From Carpediemonas membranifera (Eukaryota; Fornicata): a DNA stretch of 64,000 nucleotides. Positions 9,726-19,896 of this stretch are shown here, piece by piece; positions within the stretch are counted from its first letter, which is position 1; each line of letters opens with the position of its first letter. The DNA lies in assembly GCA_019828565.1 (NCBI GenBank), contig JAHDYR010000067.1, positions 558,001-622,000 on the forward strand, read 5' to 3'. A program made the position numbers and the translations under genes. The notes below the pieces were generated by a model, which did no database searches, was not told where the DNA came from, and worked only from the letters and a program-made list of their open reading frames with translations.

Positions 9726-9841
9726 GCTCTTTCCAAAATGATCCAATCATTCCATCCTCGCCAACTCTCCAACCCTCTATTTCAACAGTTTCATCAAATA
9801 CATGCACACACGCTCTTTATTTGCTCTCAAGCATCATTTCT

Positions 9842-10525
9842 TCACTCAATTGCCAGCTCGGGGTGATCGTAGTGCATCTCATAGCAGTCGACCGGGTCAT
9901 ACCGCGTCCATCCATCAGGTCCGACATGGTAGACGTTGATGTTACCGCCAGACATTGTGTCTCGGTGGGTTGCATGGTAAATGGCTCTACGTCCCAGTGC
10001 CACTGCCTCCTCCACAGTAAGGTCAGGTCTATACTCGCTGTCGAGGATGCCGTAGGCGTAGGTCGACCCTGAGCCCACGCTGAAGAGGTTGCCCTTAATC
10101 CGCTCGCCGTCGGAGTCGCAGTAGTACAGAGCAGGGCCATCGGGATCGTAGCCGGCAATCATGGAACCCACGGAGAGGCCGGAGCCCTTGTAGTGGTAGA
10201 GGATGTTGCTCAGAAGCTTTGAGGCGGCGCCAACGGAGATGCGCTTGTCGTTTTGGAGCTCATAGAGCCGGCATTCCTTGCCCACATAGCGCTCCCAGAA
10301 GTAGCAATCGGCTGCACCGCCAGCCATGGTACCAAGAAGGTACTTGTTGATCTCGATCACCTTCTTAACGCTGTGTCAAACTGAGATTGGGGAAACAAAC
10401 GTCTGAGAACCGATAAACGGACCCATCGTAGCTCTAGAATCGACAGCAATCAGTACACCATCGTTAAAAACAAAGCCAAGGGTTGTAGTACCCTTCTTGA
10501 AGTCTAATGGCGTAAATTTGGGCAT
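9842..10525 (-). CDS. PSMB5: 20S proteasome subunit beta5, two exons
   Basis: Exon 1 is 10525-10401 and exon 2 is 10370-9842, separated by a 30-nt intron; spliced length is 217 residues. The mature N-terminus is T13 in KKGTTTLGF, so the propeptide is only 12 residues, much shorter than the usual 50 to 75. Catalytic residues of the chymotrypsin-like subunit are present in mature numbering: T1, D17, R19 (VDSRATMG) and K33 ([11 protein letters not shown]). SVGSGS and [15 protein letters not shown] complete the beta5 signature. The splice junction falls in the codon of T30, three residues before K33, so intron removal is essential for an active site. The start is the only in-frame ATG before the threonine. 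The gene is divergent from the nucleoporin gene, with about 170 bases between the starts. Confidence 0.95.
10371..10400 (-). other. 30-nt spliceosomal intron in proteasome beta5
   Basis: The intron starts GTTTGT and ends TTTGACACAG on the minus strand. Removal joins SQT to VKKVIEIN in frame (phase 2), restoring the invariant beta5 sequence; the unspliced frame stops at TGA inside the intron. Confidence 0.93.
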
Positions 10526-10694
10526 CAATGCGAATGACAAGTGCAGCTTAAGGACAGTCCGATCGATTGATTGCAAAAAGACAAAAAAGTGACGTAATTA
10601 GCTTGGCTCAGCTGTCGAAGTGCCGCGCTATCACTTCTATGGGTGTAGGGTCTTCTGGCATAAACTGCGCGGAAAAGGCTTCGGCGGAGCAGAG

Positions 10695-12590
10695 ATGTCT
10701 GGCTTTGGCGGCTTTGTTTATGATTTAGCATGCGTCAAAAGGAAGTGGATTCCAGGAGAATTTGCTTGGGACTTCTCACAGACCGTTGCTGGAAAACAGC
10801 CTCGTTTGGATAGTGGGTATGAATATGGCAAGACCGATGCGCCACAGGCTAAGAAGAGCATGATTGCGGAAACGGAGGAGAAGCCCTCTGGTTTCGGTGG
10901 ATTCACGTTCGGCGGCAAGCCCGCTGAGCCCAAGGCCGACGAGCCCGCGGAAAAGCCCTCTGGTTTCGGTGGATTCACGTTCGGCGGCAAGCCCGCTGAG
11001 CCCAAGGCCGACGAGCCCGCGGAAAAGCCCTCTGGTTTCGGTGGATTCACGTTCGGCGGCAAGCCCGCTGAGCCCAAGGCCGACGAGCCCGCGGAAAAGC
11101 CCTCTGGTTTCGGTGGATTCACGTTCGGCGGCAAGCCCGCTGAGCCCAAGGCCGACGAGCCCGCGGAAAAGCCCTCTGGTTTCGGTGGATTCACGTTCGG
11201 CGGCAAGCCCGCTGAGCCCAAGGCCGACGAGCCCGCGGAGAAGACCTCTGGTTTCGGCGGATTCACGTTCGGCGGCAAGCCCGCTGAGCCCAAGGCCGAC
11301 GAGCCCGCGGAGAAGCCCGCGGAGAAGACCTCTGGTTTCGGCGGATTCACGTTCGGCGGCAAGCCCGCTGAGCCCAAGGCCGACGAGCCCGCGGAGAAGC
11401 CCGCGGAGAAGACCTCTGGTTTCGGTGGATTCACGTTCGGCGGCAAGCCCGCTGAGCCCAAGGCCGACGAGCCCGCGGAGAAGCCCGCGGAGAAGACCTC
11501 TGGTTTCGGTGGATTCACGTTCGGCGGCAAGCCCGCTGAGCCCAAGGCCGACGAGCCCGCGGAGAAGCCCGCGGAGAAGACCTCTGGTTTCGGTGGATTC
11601 ACGTTCGGCGGCAAGCCCGCTGAGCCCAAGGCCGACGAGCCCGCGGAGAAGCCCGCGGAGAAGACCTCTGGTTTCGGCGGATTCACGTTCGGCGGCAAGC
11701 CCGCTGAGCCCAAGGCCGACGAGCCCGCGGAGAAGCCCGCGGAGAAGACCTCTGGTTTCGGTGGATTCACGTTCGGCGGCAAGCCCGCTGAGCCCAAGGC
11801 CGACGAGCCCGCGGAGAAGCCCACCGGCGGCTTCACCTTTGGCGGCGACTCCGGCGCCGGCGGCTTTACTTTTGGTGGCAAGCCGGCTGATGCCAAGATA
11901 GCCCCCGACGCGGCGAGCACGGGCGGATTCACCTTCAACCAACCCGACTCAGAGTCCATTCAACCAAAGCCCGCCGCCCCCGCGACGAGCGCTTTTACCT
12001 TTGGCAAGTCCCCTGCCGGGTCGACCTCGACATTCTCTCTCGGGGCCCCCGTTTCGTCCGGCTTCAAGATCGGCGCCCCGGCTGGCGGTGATACGTCATC
12101 CAAGTTCCTCGAGTCGATGGCCAAGTCGGCCGCCTCACGCAAGGAGACTGGCCCGACTCTCCAGGGGACCACCGTCGCGACAGGTGAGACTGGCGAGTGC
12201 ACCGTCATGGAGCATCGGGTTAAGATGCACGTCCTCGTCACAACGCCCGCCAAGGAGGGCAAGGAGGCAGAGTCTGCCTGGGCTGAGCGCGGCGTGGGTG
12301 TGGTCAAGGTGAACGAAGACGTGGAGAGCGGTAAGCACCGTCTGGTCATGAGGAACGAGAAATCTAAGCGTACGATCCTTAACGCCGCGGTGTTTGCTGG
12401 ACTTCCCGTGAGACAGGAGGGAAAGATTGTCCATCTTTCAGTGATTAACGCCGCTCCATCGTACGAGGAGGAGGAGGACAAGTCGAAGATGTCGCGTGTG
12501 ATGCTGCGCTTCAAGGTGGAAGGGGATGCCGCGGCGTTCGTCGAGAAGGTCAAGGACTGCGCGAAGGACAAGGCGTGCGCTGAGGCGTAG
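10695..12590 (+). CDS. FG-repeat nucleoporin with RanBP1-like domain (Nup50/Nup2 type)
   Basis: This is a 631-residue protein if started at the ATG at 10695 (MSGFGGF). Residues about 63-374 are twelve near-identical repeats built on GFGGFTFGGKPAEPKADEPAEK, giving FG motifs for transport-receptor binding. A degenerate FG tail (TGGFTFGG, SAFTFGK, STFSLG) follows. The C-terminal about 130 residues form a RanBP1-type domain (WAERGVGVVKVNEDVESGKH, RLVMRNEK, LNAAVFAGLPV, VMLRFKV), the arrangement of Nup50/Nup2, which acts at the nuclear basket and binds Ran. A possible 66-nt in-frame intron (10716-10781, GTTTAT to TTCTCACAG) would turn the N-terminus into MSGFGGFTVAGKQ, closer to the repeat. The repeat number may vary between alleles. 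AATAAA lies ten bases after the stop. Confidence 0.88.
   Translation: MSGFGGFVYDLACVKRKWIPGEFAWDFSQTVAGKQPRLDSGYEYGKTDAPQAKKSMIAETEEKPSGFGGFTFGGKPAEPKADEPAEKPSGFGGFTFGGKPAEPKADEPAEKPSGFGGFTFGGKPAEPKADEPAEKPSGFGGFTFGGKPAEPKADEPAEKPSGFGGFTFGGKPAEPKADEPAEKTSGFGGFTFGGKPAEPKADEPAEKPAEKTSGFGGFTFGGKPAEPKADEPAEKPAEKTSGFGGFTFGGKPAEPKADEPAEKPAEKTSGFGGFTFGGKPAEPKADEPAEKPAEKTSGFGGFTFGGKPAEPKADEPAEKPAEKTSGFGGFTFGGKPAEPKADEPAEKPAEKTSGFGGFTFGGKPAEPKADEPAEKPTGGFTFGGDSGAGGFTFGGKPADAKIAPDAASTGGFTFNQPDSESIQPKPAAPATSAFTFGKSPAGSTSTFSLGAPVSSGFKIGAPAGGDTSSKFLESMAKSAASRKETGPTLQGTTVATGETGECTVMEHRVKMHVLVTTPAKEGKEAESAWAERGVGVVKVNEDVESGKHRLVMRNEKSKRTILNAAVFAGLPVRQEGKIVHLSVINAAPSYEEEEDKSKMSRVMLRFKVEGDAAAFVEKVKDCAKDKACAEA
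10881..11816 (+). repeat. Coding minisatellite: six 72-nt then six 84-nt units
   Basis: Units start at 10881, 10953, 11025, 11097, 11169 and 11241 (72 nt each), then 11313, 11397, 11481, 11565, 11649 and 11733 (84 nt each; the extra 12 nt encode KPAE). Units differ by only a few silent changes (GGT or GGC, GAA or GAG) and by P/T at one codon. Such homogeneity points to recent expansion or unequal exchange. All three frames and the antisense are open through it, so overlapping open frames here are by-products. Confidence 0.95.
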
Positions 12591-12795
12591 TGCGATTAAT
12601 AAATATGGATAATAATTTATTACTGCCCATGGAGGATTGTTTATGGCACTATAGGGTCGTTGGGCTGCTGTTCGTCGCGTGCTATCACTCAAGACGCAGC
12701 CACGCCATTGGCTAATGCTTCCAAGCTGGAAGCCGCTCGGGGCTCTTGTCATTCGTCTCACACGGGTCGCCAGTCTGTTTGCGATTCAAAAAAGT
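12591..12795. other. Spacer between nucleoporin and RCC1-like copy C
   Basis: This is a short convergent spacer. The first bases contain AATAAATATGG after the nucleoporin stop. No gene. Confidence 0.4.
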
Positions 12796-14429
12796 TTATG
12801 ATTGAGGGCTTGGGTCGAAATCGACGGGAATGATGTCTTCCCGCCTTATGGGTACCTCGCACTCGACCAGCTCAGCCACCCCATCTGACTCACCCACCAC
12901 CTTGAACCACTGGCCAGTTGAGTCACGGAAGCGGAGGGGGTCTTCAACATTAAACGCTGTCGCCTCAATTGGAACCATAGTACGATTCTCATCCTCGTAA
13001 TAGTGGGTGACACCCTCAGTGACCCAGACCATCCGATCATAGTCACCCCAGAACCCCTTGACCCTCTCTGGGAACCGGAGCGGGGTGGGTGTGAGGCACT
13101 TGTAGTCCCTGCGTTTTCCAGGCAGCAGACCCGACTGGGCGATATGACGGGTTACCTTGCCAGCGAAGAGCAGCTGGCGGCCACCGAGGAAGACGGTGAA
13201 TTCATCTGCAGAAGTGATGATCCGGTCGACCCCAAAGGGCAGATCGACGAAGCCAGACATCTCATCATCGTGCCCGAGCCCCAGCTGGCCACATTCGTTG
13301 CCCCCGCTGATCATCTGCCGATCGCCCATGGAGAGGATGACAGTCGCGGTAAATAAACTTACCACATGCATGATGTGATCTGGGACAAAGCCAGATGGCA
13401 CAGCGACTGGGTGGAAGCGGTGTCTGTTCTCCCGCTCGACACGGCCGGTAAACGATCTTGCCTCATATCCAGCCATGACAGTGTCGGCTGGGGTGAGGAT
13501 GAACGTCTGACCGCTCATTATCGATACACCAGTCACCATCCCGTGCTTCTCCCAGGGGGGCAGGCTGGCCTCGAGCTCGGCGATGTTGGGGCAGGAGGGG
13601 AAGTTGAGGCGGGTCGGGTCGACAAATTGATCAAATGCTGACCTGAACCCAAGCTGGCTACGTCCGTTAGTGCCCCAGCCCCACAGACCCTTGGGCGTCC
13701 TGGCGATGTGGGTGAAGCCGTTGCTGTTGCTATAGACCTCGAGGGCCCTGGGCATCCTGGCCCTGGTGAAGGCGGTGTGATAGTCCGAGTTAAACATGAA
13801 GAGGCGGCCCATGTACATGCGGTGGTGGTAGCCATTGTAGCGTCCAGTGAACTGATAGAACTCGCCGTCCTTCTCGGCGACGTTCAGCGTGAAGAAGAAC
13901 TTGCGGCAGAGGAACCAGAGCACTTGGCCTCGGGGGTGAGAGCGTTGCGGATCTTGTCGTGTGTCTCCCGATCACGAGGCCACCTCATTAGATTATCATC
14001 CAGCACCCTGTCCTCGAGGTCGGGGTTGGCCCCGCCGCCCACCAGACACGCCCACACCGCGCCCTGGTTCAGCGTGTGCATGGCGACCGGGAGCTCCTCG
14101 CCATCCGCGAGCTCGACGTTCATGGACAGCGGGGGGCCGCTGGTGAGGATCGAGCGGGCGCGGTCGAGGAGGGCTTGCGCGGTTGGTTTGAGAGGGGGGA
14201 GCTTGGAGAACGTGGCGAGGAGGGATTCGAGAGAAGGGGCGCTGGTTGGTGTAGAAGTGCCCTTGTCGTTGTGGATCGAGGGCATCTGCCCGTCGAAGTG
14301 CCTGGAGTAGGCGCACTGGATCAAGGATGGGATGTCCCCGGAGATGGAGGCCGTCACAACAAGCGAGGCGCGATATGCGGTGATCAGCGCATCTCTTATG
14401 GCAGATGGCGAGGAACTAGCGCTGCTCAT
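12796..14429 (-). pseudogene. RCC1-like copy C (single frameshift)
   Basis: The gene starts at the ATG at 14429 and keeps the family frame to about codon 170, where AAGTGCTCTGG replaces AAGTGCCTCTGG, one base short. The remaining 375 codons (13923-12796) are open in the other frame to the PSPQS stop. The same deletion is shared with copy G at 27.75 kb together with the neighbouring FYQF variant, so it was probably spread by sequence exchange. Block 2 reads DDNLMRWPRDRETHDKIRN, identical in DNA to that of copy I. The blade reads LWGWGTNGRSQLGF. It is the first RCC1-like member of the 3.55-kb tandem array and lies head to head with the glycohydrolase gene at 14918. Confidence 0.8.
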
Positions 14430-14917
14430 TGGTTTCAGCGCTCAGTTCGGTGGTGCCCAAATTCTGACTGCCGACTCGCCGACCGCCGACGCCAGCTGGG
14501 AGGTCGGGAGATGAGACGTGCAGCCTCACTGGAGATGAGGCCTGACCACACCCGCGACACACTCCAACAGTGTCCCAGCTAACCCCACCTGGGTAGACCC
14601 ACACGGCTCGAGAAACGCCTCACTCAGTCGACCACACAAGCGGACTGACAGTAGCATGGCTGGGCTGCAGGAGGTAGAATGAGGAGCTATGGCCTGTGTT
14701 CCGCCTACTCGAGGTGGTCGGGGATCAGGATCCTCTCGAGGCTAGTCCGCCCTCGTGTGAGAAGCGTGCTTCTGCTGATTGGACCAGATGAGAAATGGCC
14801 TGGACGAAGCGGAGCAGTGACCAGTCGTTGCCAGTCGACTTTCGACGCCAGTCTTGATGAAGGAACAATAATCGTGAAAATGCCCTGTCACGACAAGAAC
14901 CTTGTACCTTCGACACA
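14430..14917. promoter_or_regulatory. Divergent 488-base spacer, repeated at 17972-18459 and 21546-22033
   Basis: This spacer separates the ATG of an RCC1-like gene (minus) from the ATG of the glycohydrolase (plus) in all three units and is almost identical in each. It must hold both promoters if either gene is expressed. It includes the conserved RCC1-like 5' flank and an unrelated segment from about 14510. Small open frames here are not supported as genes. Confidence 0.6.
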
Positions 14918-16342
14918 ATGAACAATCCCTGGTATCCAGTCCTTGGAATACCAGCAGAATTCTTTCTCAAAGAGAGAGACGAGGCTGTTTCCATGCTGAC
15001 GAGGACTCTGGGCATCTCTGTCGTCGATCTAGGCGAGGTACACTTCTTTGCAGCGCTCAAGCAAGCGCATGCAGTGCCAAATAGTTCATCTGAGCTCACG
15101 ATGACCAATGTTATGTGCATCTTGAAAGACGGCGAAGAGCGCCACCACGAGCCGCTCAATACGCTAACAGGCGCCGCCAGCATCCAAATATCGTGTTCAA
15201 ACCTCCATGCTGGCTTTCATTCCCTCTGCAAGTGGGAGATGGCGCGCTTTGGTCGACCCAAGGCAACGCTTGCCCTGGAGGCACCCTCGTCGCACAGGCA
15301 GAACTCCACCCTAGGCACGTTGACTGGCGACATAGAAGTGCTGAACACATGCATGGAACATGAGGAGATGATGTTCAAAGAGGCACCAACATGCCGCTTC
15401 TTCCACGGCGTTTCAGTCCTGTTCGCCAATGCCCCACAGTCAGCAGACGGCGAGATCCTCAGTGCATTCTTCACAGAACATCTCAAGTGTCGTGTGGCCA
15501 GTTGCTTCACCATGCCCGACCTGGCCGGGGCTGGGATCCTCATCTTGCCACTCGCCGAGGACCTCGAGGCGTTGCTCGGCAACCTGCCACCTTTTCAAGG
15601 ACGCAAGCTTTTTCTGATGCCTCTCGAGCACTTACGCGCCTTCCCGCCCTCTCTCCTCGTCAACGGAGTCCCCAAGGAGACCATACTCTCCTGTCCCGCC
15701 CTTCGCACTGAGCGGCAGGTCGCTGACTTCAAAGCCGAGGGTCTTGGTCTTGTTATCATGTATGACTCGGCCGAGACTGTCGAGTCAATCGAGCAAGACA
15801 TGTTCTTCTCGCCCGAGCAGTTTACGGATGGGCAGCACTCACTCGCTGTCGATTTCTACAAGGGCACTCCTGAGGGCATGGTTGTCGCCCAAGACGTCGA
15901 ATCCGTCCAGGACCCAGCCCCTGAACCAGAACTAGAGCCTGAGCCCGAGCCCGAGAGGACATACAGCTCACTCGCCCTCGACACCAGAGACGTCTACCTC
16001 CTCGACCGCGACTCGCTCCTGTTCACGACCCGCACCGAGTTCCCCCTCTACCGGGCCGACTCAAACACCAGGCCGACCCCCATTGGCGTGATGGCCCACA
16101 CACTCGGCTGTATCCAGGCCGATGAGTACGTCACAGCCAAGGGGCCAGAGCGTCTCATGCCGTCGAGGATGCGGAACTATCAGTATAGCATGGCCGACAT
16201 CGACGAGGACGGCATGCTTGCGCACTTTCCCGAGGGCCACCTCGAAGGGTCAGTCCGCGTCCAGCAGCAGGACTGCCTCGTGGTAGTTTCCAAGCTCAGT
16301 AATAAGCACCCTGGGGAGTCCCGTACAGCCAAAAGTTTATGA
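14918..16342 (+). pseudogene. Truncated microbial-type PARG-like protein, unit 1
   Basis: This is an open frame of 474 residues starting MNNPWYPVLGIPAEF. Family identity comes from unit 3, where the same sequence continues into ANEYRVGGGYNTGARAQEEE, the GGG-X7-QEE signature of microbial-type poly(ADP-ribose) glycohydrolases (macrodomain fold). Here homology stops after SNKH at about 16319, before the signature, and 16 unrelated bases lead directly into the tail of RCC1-like copy D; the frame ends AKSL-stop inside that tail, overlapping copy D by six bases. The protein therefore keeps an N-terminal region, a PEPEPE linker (about 325-345) and the start of the macrodomain, but no catalytic loop. 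Unit 1 lacks a 12-base segment (codes LSIG) present in units 2 and 3. I call it truncated; it might still be expressed as a non-catalytic protein. Confidence 0.75.
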
Positions 16343-17971
16343 TTGAGGGGTTGGGTCGAAATCAACCGGGATGATGTCTTCCCGCCTTATGGGTACCTCG
16401 CACTCGACCAGCTCAGCCACCCCATCTGACTCACCCACCACCTTGAACCACTGGCCGGTGGAGTCGCGGAAGCAGAGGGGGTCTTCAACATTAAACGCTG
16501 TCGCCTCAATTGGAACCATAGTACGATTCTCATCCTCGTAATAGTGGGTGACACCCTCGGTCACCCAGACCATCCGATCATAGTCACCCCAGAACCCCTT
16601 GACCCTCTCTGGGAACCGGAGCGGGGTGGGTGTGAGGCACTTGTAGTCCCTGCGTTTTCCAGGCAGCAGACCCGACTGGGCGATATGACGGGTTACCTTG
16701 CCAGCGAAGAGCAGCTGGCGGCCACCGAGGAAGACGTTGAATTCATCTGCAGAAGTGATGATCCGGTCGACCCCAAAGGGCAGATCGACGAAGCCAGACA
16801 TCTCATCATCGTGCCCGAGCCCCAGCTGGCCACATTCGTTGCCCCCGCTGATCATCTGCCGATCGCCCATGGAGAGGATGACAGTCGCGGTAAATAAACT
16901 TACCACATGCATGATGTGATCTGGGACAAAGCCAGATGGCACAGCGACTGGGTGGAAGCGGTGTCTGTTCTCCCGCTCGACACGGCCGGTAAACGATCTT
17001 GCCTCATATCCAGCCATGACAGTGTCGGCTGGGGTGAGGATGAACGTCTGACCGCTCATTATCGATACACCAGTCACCATCCCGTGCTTCTCCCAGGGGG
17101 GCAGGCTGGCCTCGAGCTCGGCGATGTTGGGGCAGGAGGGGAAGTTGAGGCGGGTCGGGTCGACAAATTGATCAAATGCTGACCTGAACCCAAGCTGGCT
17201 ACGTCCGTTAGTGCCCCAGCCCCACAGACCCTTGGGCGTCCTGGCGATGTGGGTGAAGCCGTTGCTGTTGCTATAGACCTCGAGGGCCCTGGGCATCCTG
17301 GCCCTGGTGAAGGCGGTGTGATAGTCCGAGTTAAACATGAAGAGGCGGCCCATGTATATGCGATGGTGGTAGCCATTGTAGCGTCCAGTGAACTGACAGC
17401 ACTCGCCGTCCTTCTCTGCGACATTAAACGTGAAGAAGAACTTGCGGCAGAGGAACCAGAGGCACTTGGCCTCGGGGGCGAGAGCCTTGCGGATCTTGTC
17501 GTAAATCGTGGTACCACGTGACCCCAGCACTTGGGCCTCTTGCAGCACCCTGTCCTCGAGGTATGGGTTGGCCCCGCCACCCACCAGACACGCCCACACC
17601 GCGCCCTGGTTCAGCGTGTGCATGGCGACCGGGAGCTCCTCGCCATCCGCGAGCTCAACGTTCATTGACAGCGGGGGGCCGCTGGTGAGGATCGAGCGGG
17701 CGCGGTCGAGGAGGGCTTGCGCGGTTGGTTTGAGAGGGGGGAGCTTGGAGAACGTGGCGAGGAGGGATTCGAGAGAAGGGGCGCTGGTTGGTGTAGAAGT
17801 GCCCTTGTCGTTGTGGATCGAGGGCATCTGCCCGTCGAAGTGCCTGGAGTAGGCGCACTGGATCAAGGATGGGATGTCCCCGGAGATGGAGGCCGTCACA
17901 ACAAGCGAGGCGCGATATGCGGTGATCAGCGCATCTCTTATGGCAGATGGCGAGGAACTAGCGCTGCTCAT
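16337..17971 (-). CDS. RCC1-like repeat protein, copy D (intact)
   Basis: This is an intact 544-residue family member starting at the usual ATG (MSSASSSPSAIRDAL). The blade near 252-285 reads LWGWGTNGRSQLGFRS and carries a six-residue longer loop (AFDQFVDPTRLNF) than copy A. The second blade is ISGGNECGQLGLGHDDEMSG. Block 2 (QEAQVLGSRGTTIYDKIRK) is unique to this copy in the window, although the flanking sequence is almost identical to copies C and E of the same tandem array. The tail reads DFDPTPQS. The 3' end overlaps the truncated glycohydrolase frame of unit 1 by six bases. Confidence 0.85.
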   Translation of the reverse strand: MSSASSSPSAIRDALITAYRASLVVTASISGDIPSLIQCAYSRHFDGQMPSIHNDKGTSTPTSAPSLESLLATFSKLPPLKPTAQALLDRARSILTSGPPLSMNVELADGEELPVAMHTLNQGAVWACLVGGGANPYLEDRVLQEAQVLGSRGTTIYDKIRKALAPEAKCLWFLCRKFFFTFNVAEKDGECCQFTGRYNGYHHRIYMGRLFMFNSDYHTAFTRARMPRALEVYSNSNGFTHIARTPKGLWGWGTNGRSQLGFRSAFDQFVDPTRLNFPSCPNIAELEASLPPWEKHGMVTGVSIMSGQTFILTPADTVMAGYEARSFTGRVERENRHRFHPVAVPSGFVPDHIMHVVSLFTATVILSMGDRQMISGGNECGQLGLGHDDEMSGFVDLPFGVDRIITSADEFNVFLGGRQLLFAGKVTRHIAQSGLLPGKRRDYKCLTPTPLRFPERVKGFWGDYDRMVWVTEGVTHYYEDENRTMVPIEATAFNVEDPLCFRDSTGQWFKVVGESDGVAELVECEVPIRREDIIPVDFDPTPQS

Positions 17972-18459
17972 TGGTTTCAGCGCTCAGCTCGGTGGTGCCC
18001 AAATTCTGACTGCCGACTCGCCGACCGCCGACGCCAGCTGGGAGGTCGGGAGATGAGACGTGCAGCCTCACTGGAGATGAGGCCTGACCACACCCGCGAC
18101 ACACTCCAACAGTGTCCCAGCTAACCCCACCTGGGTAGACCCACACGGCTCGAGAAACGCCTCACTCAGTCGACCACACAAGCGGACTGACAGTAGCATG
18201 GCTGGGCTGCAGGAGGTAGAATGAGGAGCTATGGCCTGTGTTCCGCCTACTCGAGGTGGTCGGGGATCAGGATCCTCTCGAGGCTAGTCCGCCCTCGTGT
18301 GAGAAGCGTGCTTCTGCTGATTGGACCAGATGAGAAATGGCCTGGACGAAGCGGAGCAGTGACCAGTCGTTGCCAGTCGACTTTCGACGCCAGTCTTGAT
18401 GAAGGAACAATAATCGTGAAAATGCCCTGTCACGACAAGAACCTTGTACCTTCGACACA

Positions 18460-19896
18460 ATGAACAATCCCTGGTATCCAGTCCTTGGAATACCAGCAGA
18501 ATTCTTTCTCAAAGAGAGAGACGAGGCTGTTTCCATGCTGACGAGGACTCTGGGCATCTCTGTCGTCGATCTAGGCGAGGTACACTTCTTTGCAGCGCTC
18601 AAGCAAGCGCATGCAGTGCCAAATAGTTCATCTGAGCTCACGATGACCAATGTTATGTGCATCTTGAAAGACGGCGAAGAGCGCCACCACCTGAGCATCG
18701 GCGAGCCGCTCAATACGCTAACAGGCGCCGCCAGCATCCAAATATCGTGTTCAAACCTCCATGCTGGCTTTCATTCCCTCTGCAAGTGGGAGATGGCGCG
18801 CTTTGGTCGACCCAAGGCAACGCTTGCCCTGGAGGCACCCTCGTCGCACAGGCAGAACTCCACCCTAGGCACGTTGACTGGCGACATAGAAGTGCTGAAC
18901 ACATGCATGGAACATGAGGAGATGATGTTCAAAGAGGCACCAACATGCCGCTTCTTCCACGGCGTTTCAGTCCTGTTCGCCAATGCCCCACAGTCAGCAG
19001 ACGGCGAGATCCTCAGTGCATTCTTCACAGAACATCTCAAGTGTCGTGTGGCCAGTTGCTTCACCATGCCCGACCTGGCCGGGGCTGGGATCCTCATCTT
19101 GCCACTCGCCGAGGACCTCGAGGCGTTGCTCGGCAACCTGCCACCTTTTCAAGGACGCAAGCTTTTTCTGATGCCTCTCGAGCACTTACGCGCCTTCCCG
19201 CCCTCTCTCCTCGTCAACGGAGTCCCCAAGGAGACCATACTCTCCTGTCCCGCCCTTCGCACTGAGCGGCAGGTCGCTGACTTCAAAGCCGAGGGTCTTG
19301 GTCTTGTTATCATGTATGACTCGGCCGAGACTGTCGAGTCAATCGAGCAAGACATGTTCTTCTCGCCCGAGCAGTTTACGGATGGGCAGCACTCACTCGC
19401 TGTCGATTTCTACAAGGGCACTCCTGAGGGCATGGTTGTCGCCCAAGACGTCGAATCCGTCCAGGACCCAGCCCCTGAACCAGAACTAGAGCCTGAGCCC
19501 GAGCCCGAGAGGACATACAGCTCACTCGCCCTCGACACCAGAGACGTCTACCTCCTCGACCGCGACTCGCTCCTGTTCACGACCCGCACCGAGTTCCCCC
19601 TCTACCGGGCCGACTCAAACACCAGGCCGACCCCCATTGGCGTGATGGCCCACACACTCGGCTGTATCCAGGCCGATGAGTACGTCACAGCCAAGGGGCC
19701 AGAGCGTCTCATGCCGTCGAGGATGCGGAACTATCAGTATAGCATGGCCGACATCGACGAGGACGGCATGCTTGCGCACTTTCCCGAGGGCCACCTCGAA
19801 GGGTCAGTCCGCGTCCAGCAGCAGGACTGCCTCGTGGTAGTTTCCAAGCTCAGTAATAAGCACCCTGGGGAGTCCCGTACAGCCAAAAGTTTATGA
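18460..19896 (+). pseudogene. Truncated microbial-type PARG-like protein, unit 2
   Basis: This 478-residue open frame is almost identical to unit 1 apart from an added LSIG after the ERHH stretch. It is cut at the same place (SNKH, about 19873) and by the same 16-base filler followed by the tail of RCC1-like copy E. The identical junction in units 1 and 2 shows the truncation happened before the unit was duplicated. It lacks the GGG-X7-QEE catalytic loop. The N-terminal about 300 residues match no domain I recognise. Confidence 0.75.

Noticed and set aside
10881-11816. CRISPR-like appearance of regularly spaced repeats
   Set aside because: The repeats are contiguous coding units without unique spacers, and the host is eukaryotic.
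10718-11959. Long antisense and alternate-frame open frames (413, 388 and 345 codons) through the nucleoporin repeats
   Set aside because: A repeat unit whose length is a multiple of three with no stops opens other frames automatically; they lack start context and domains.
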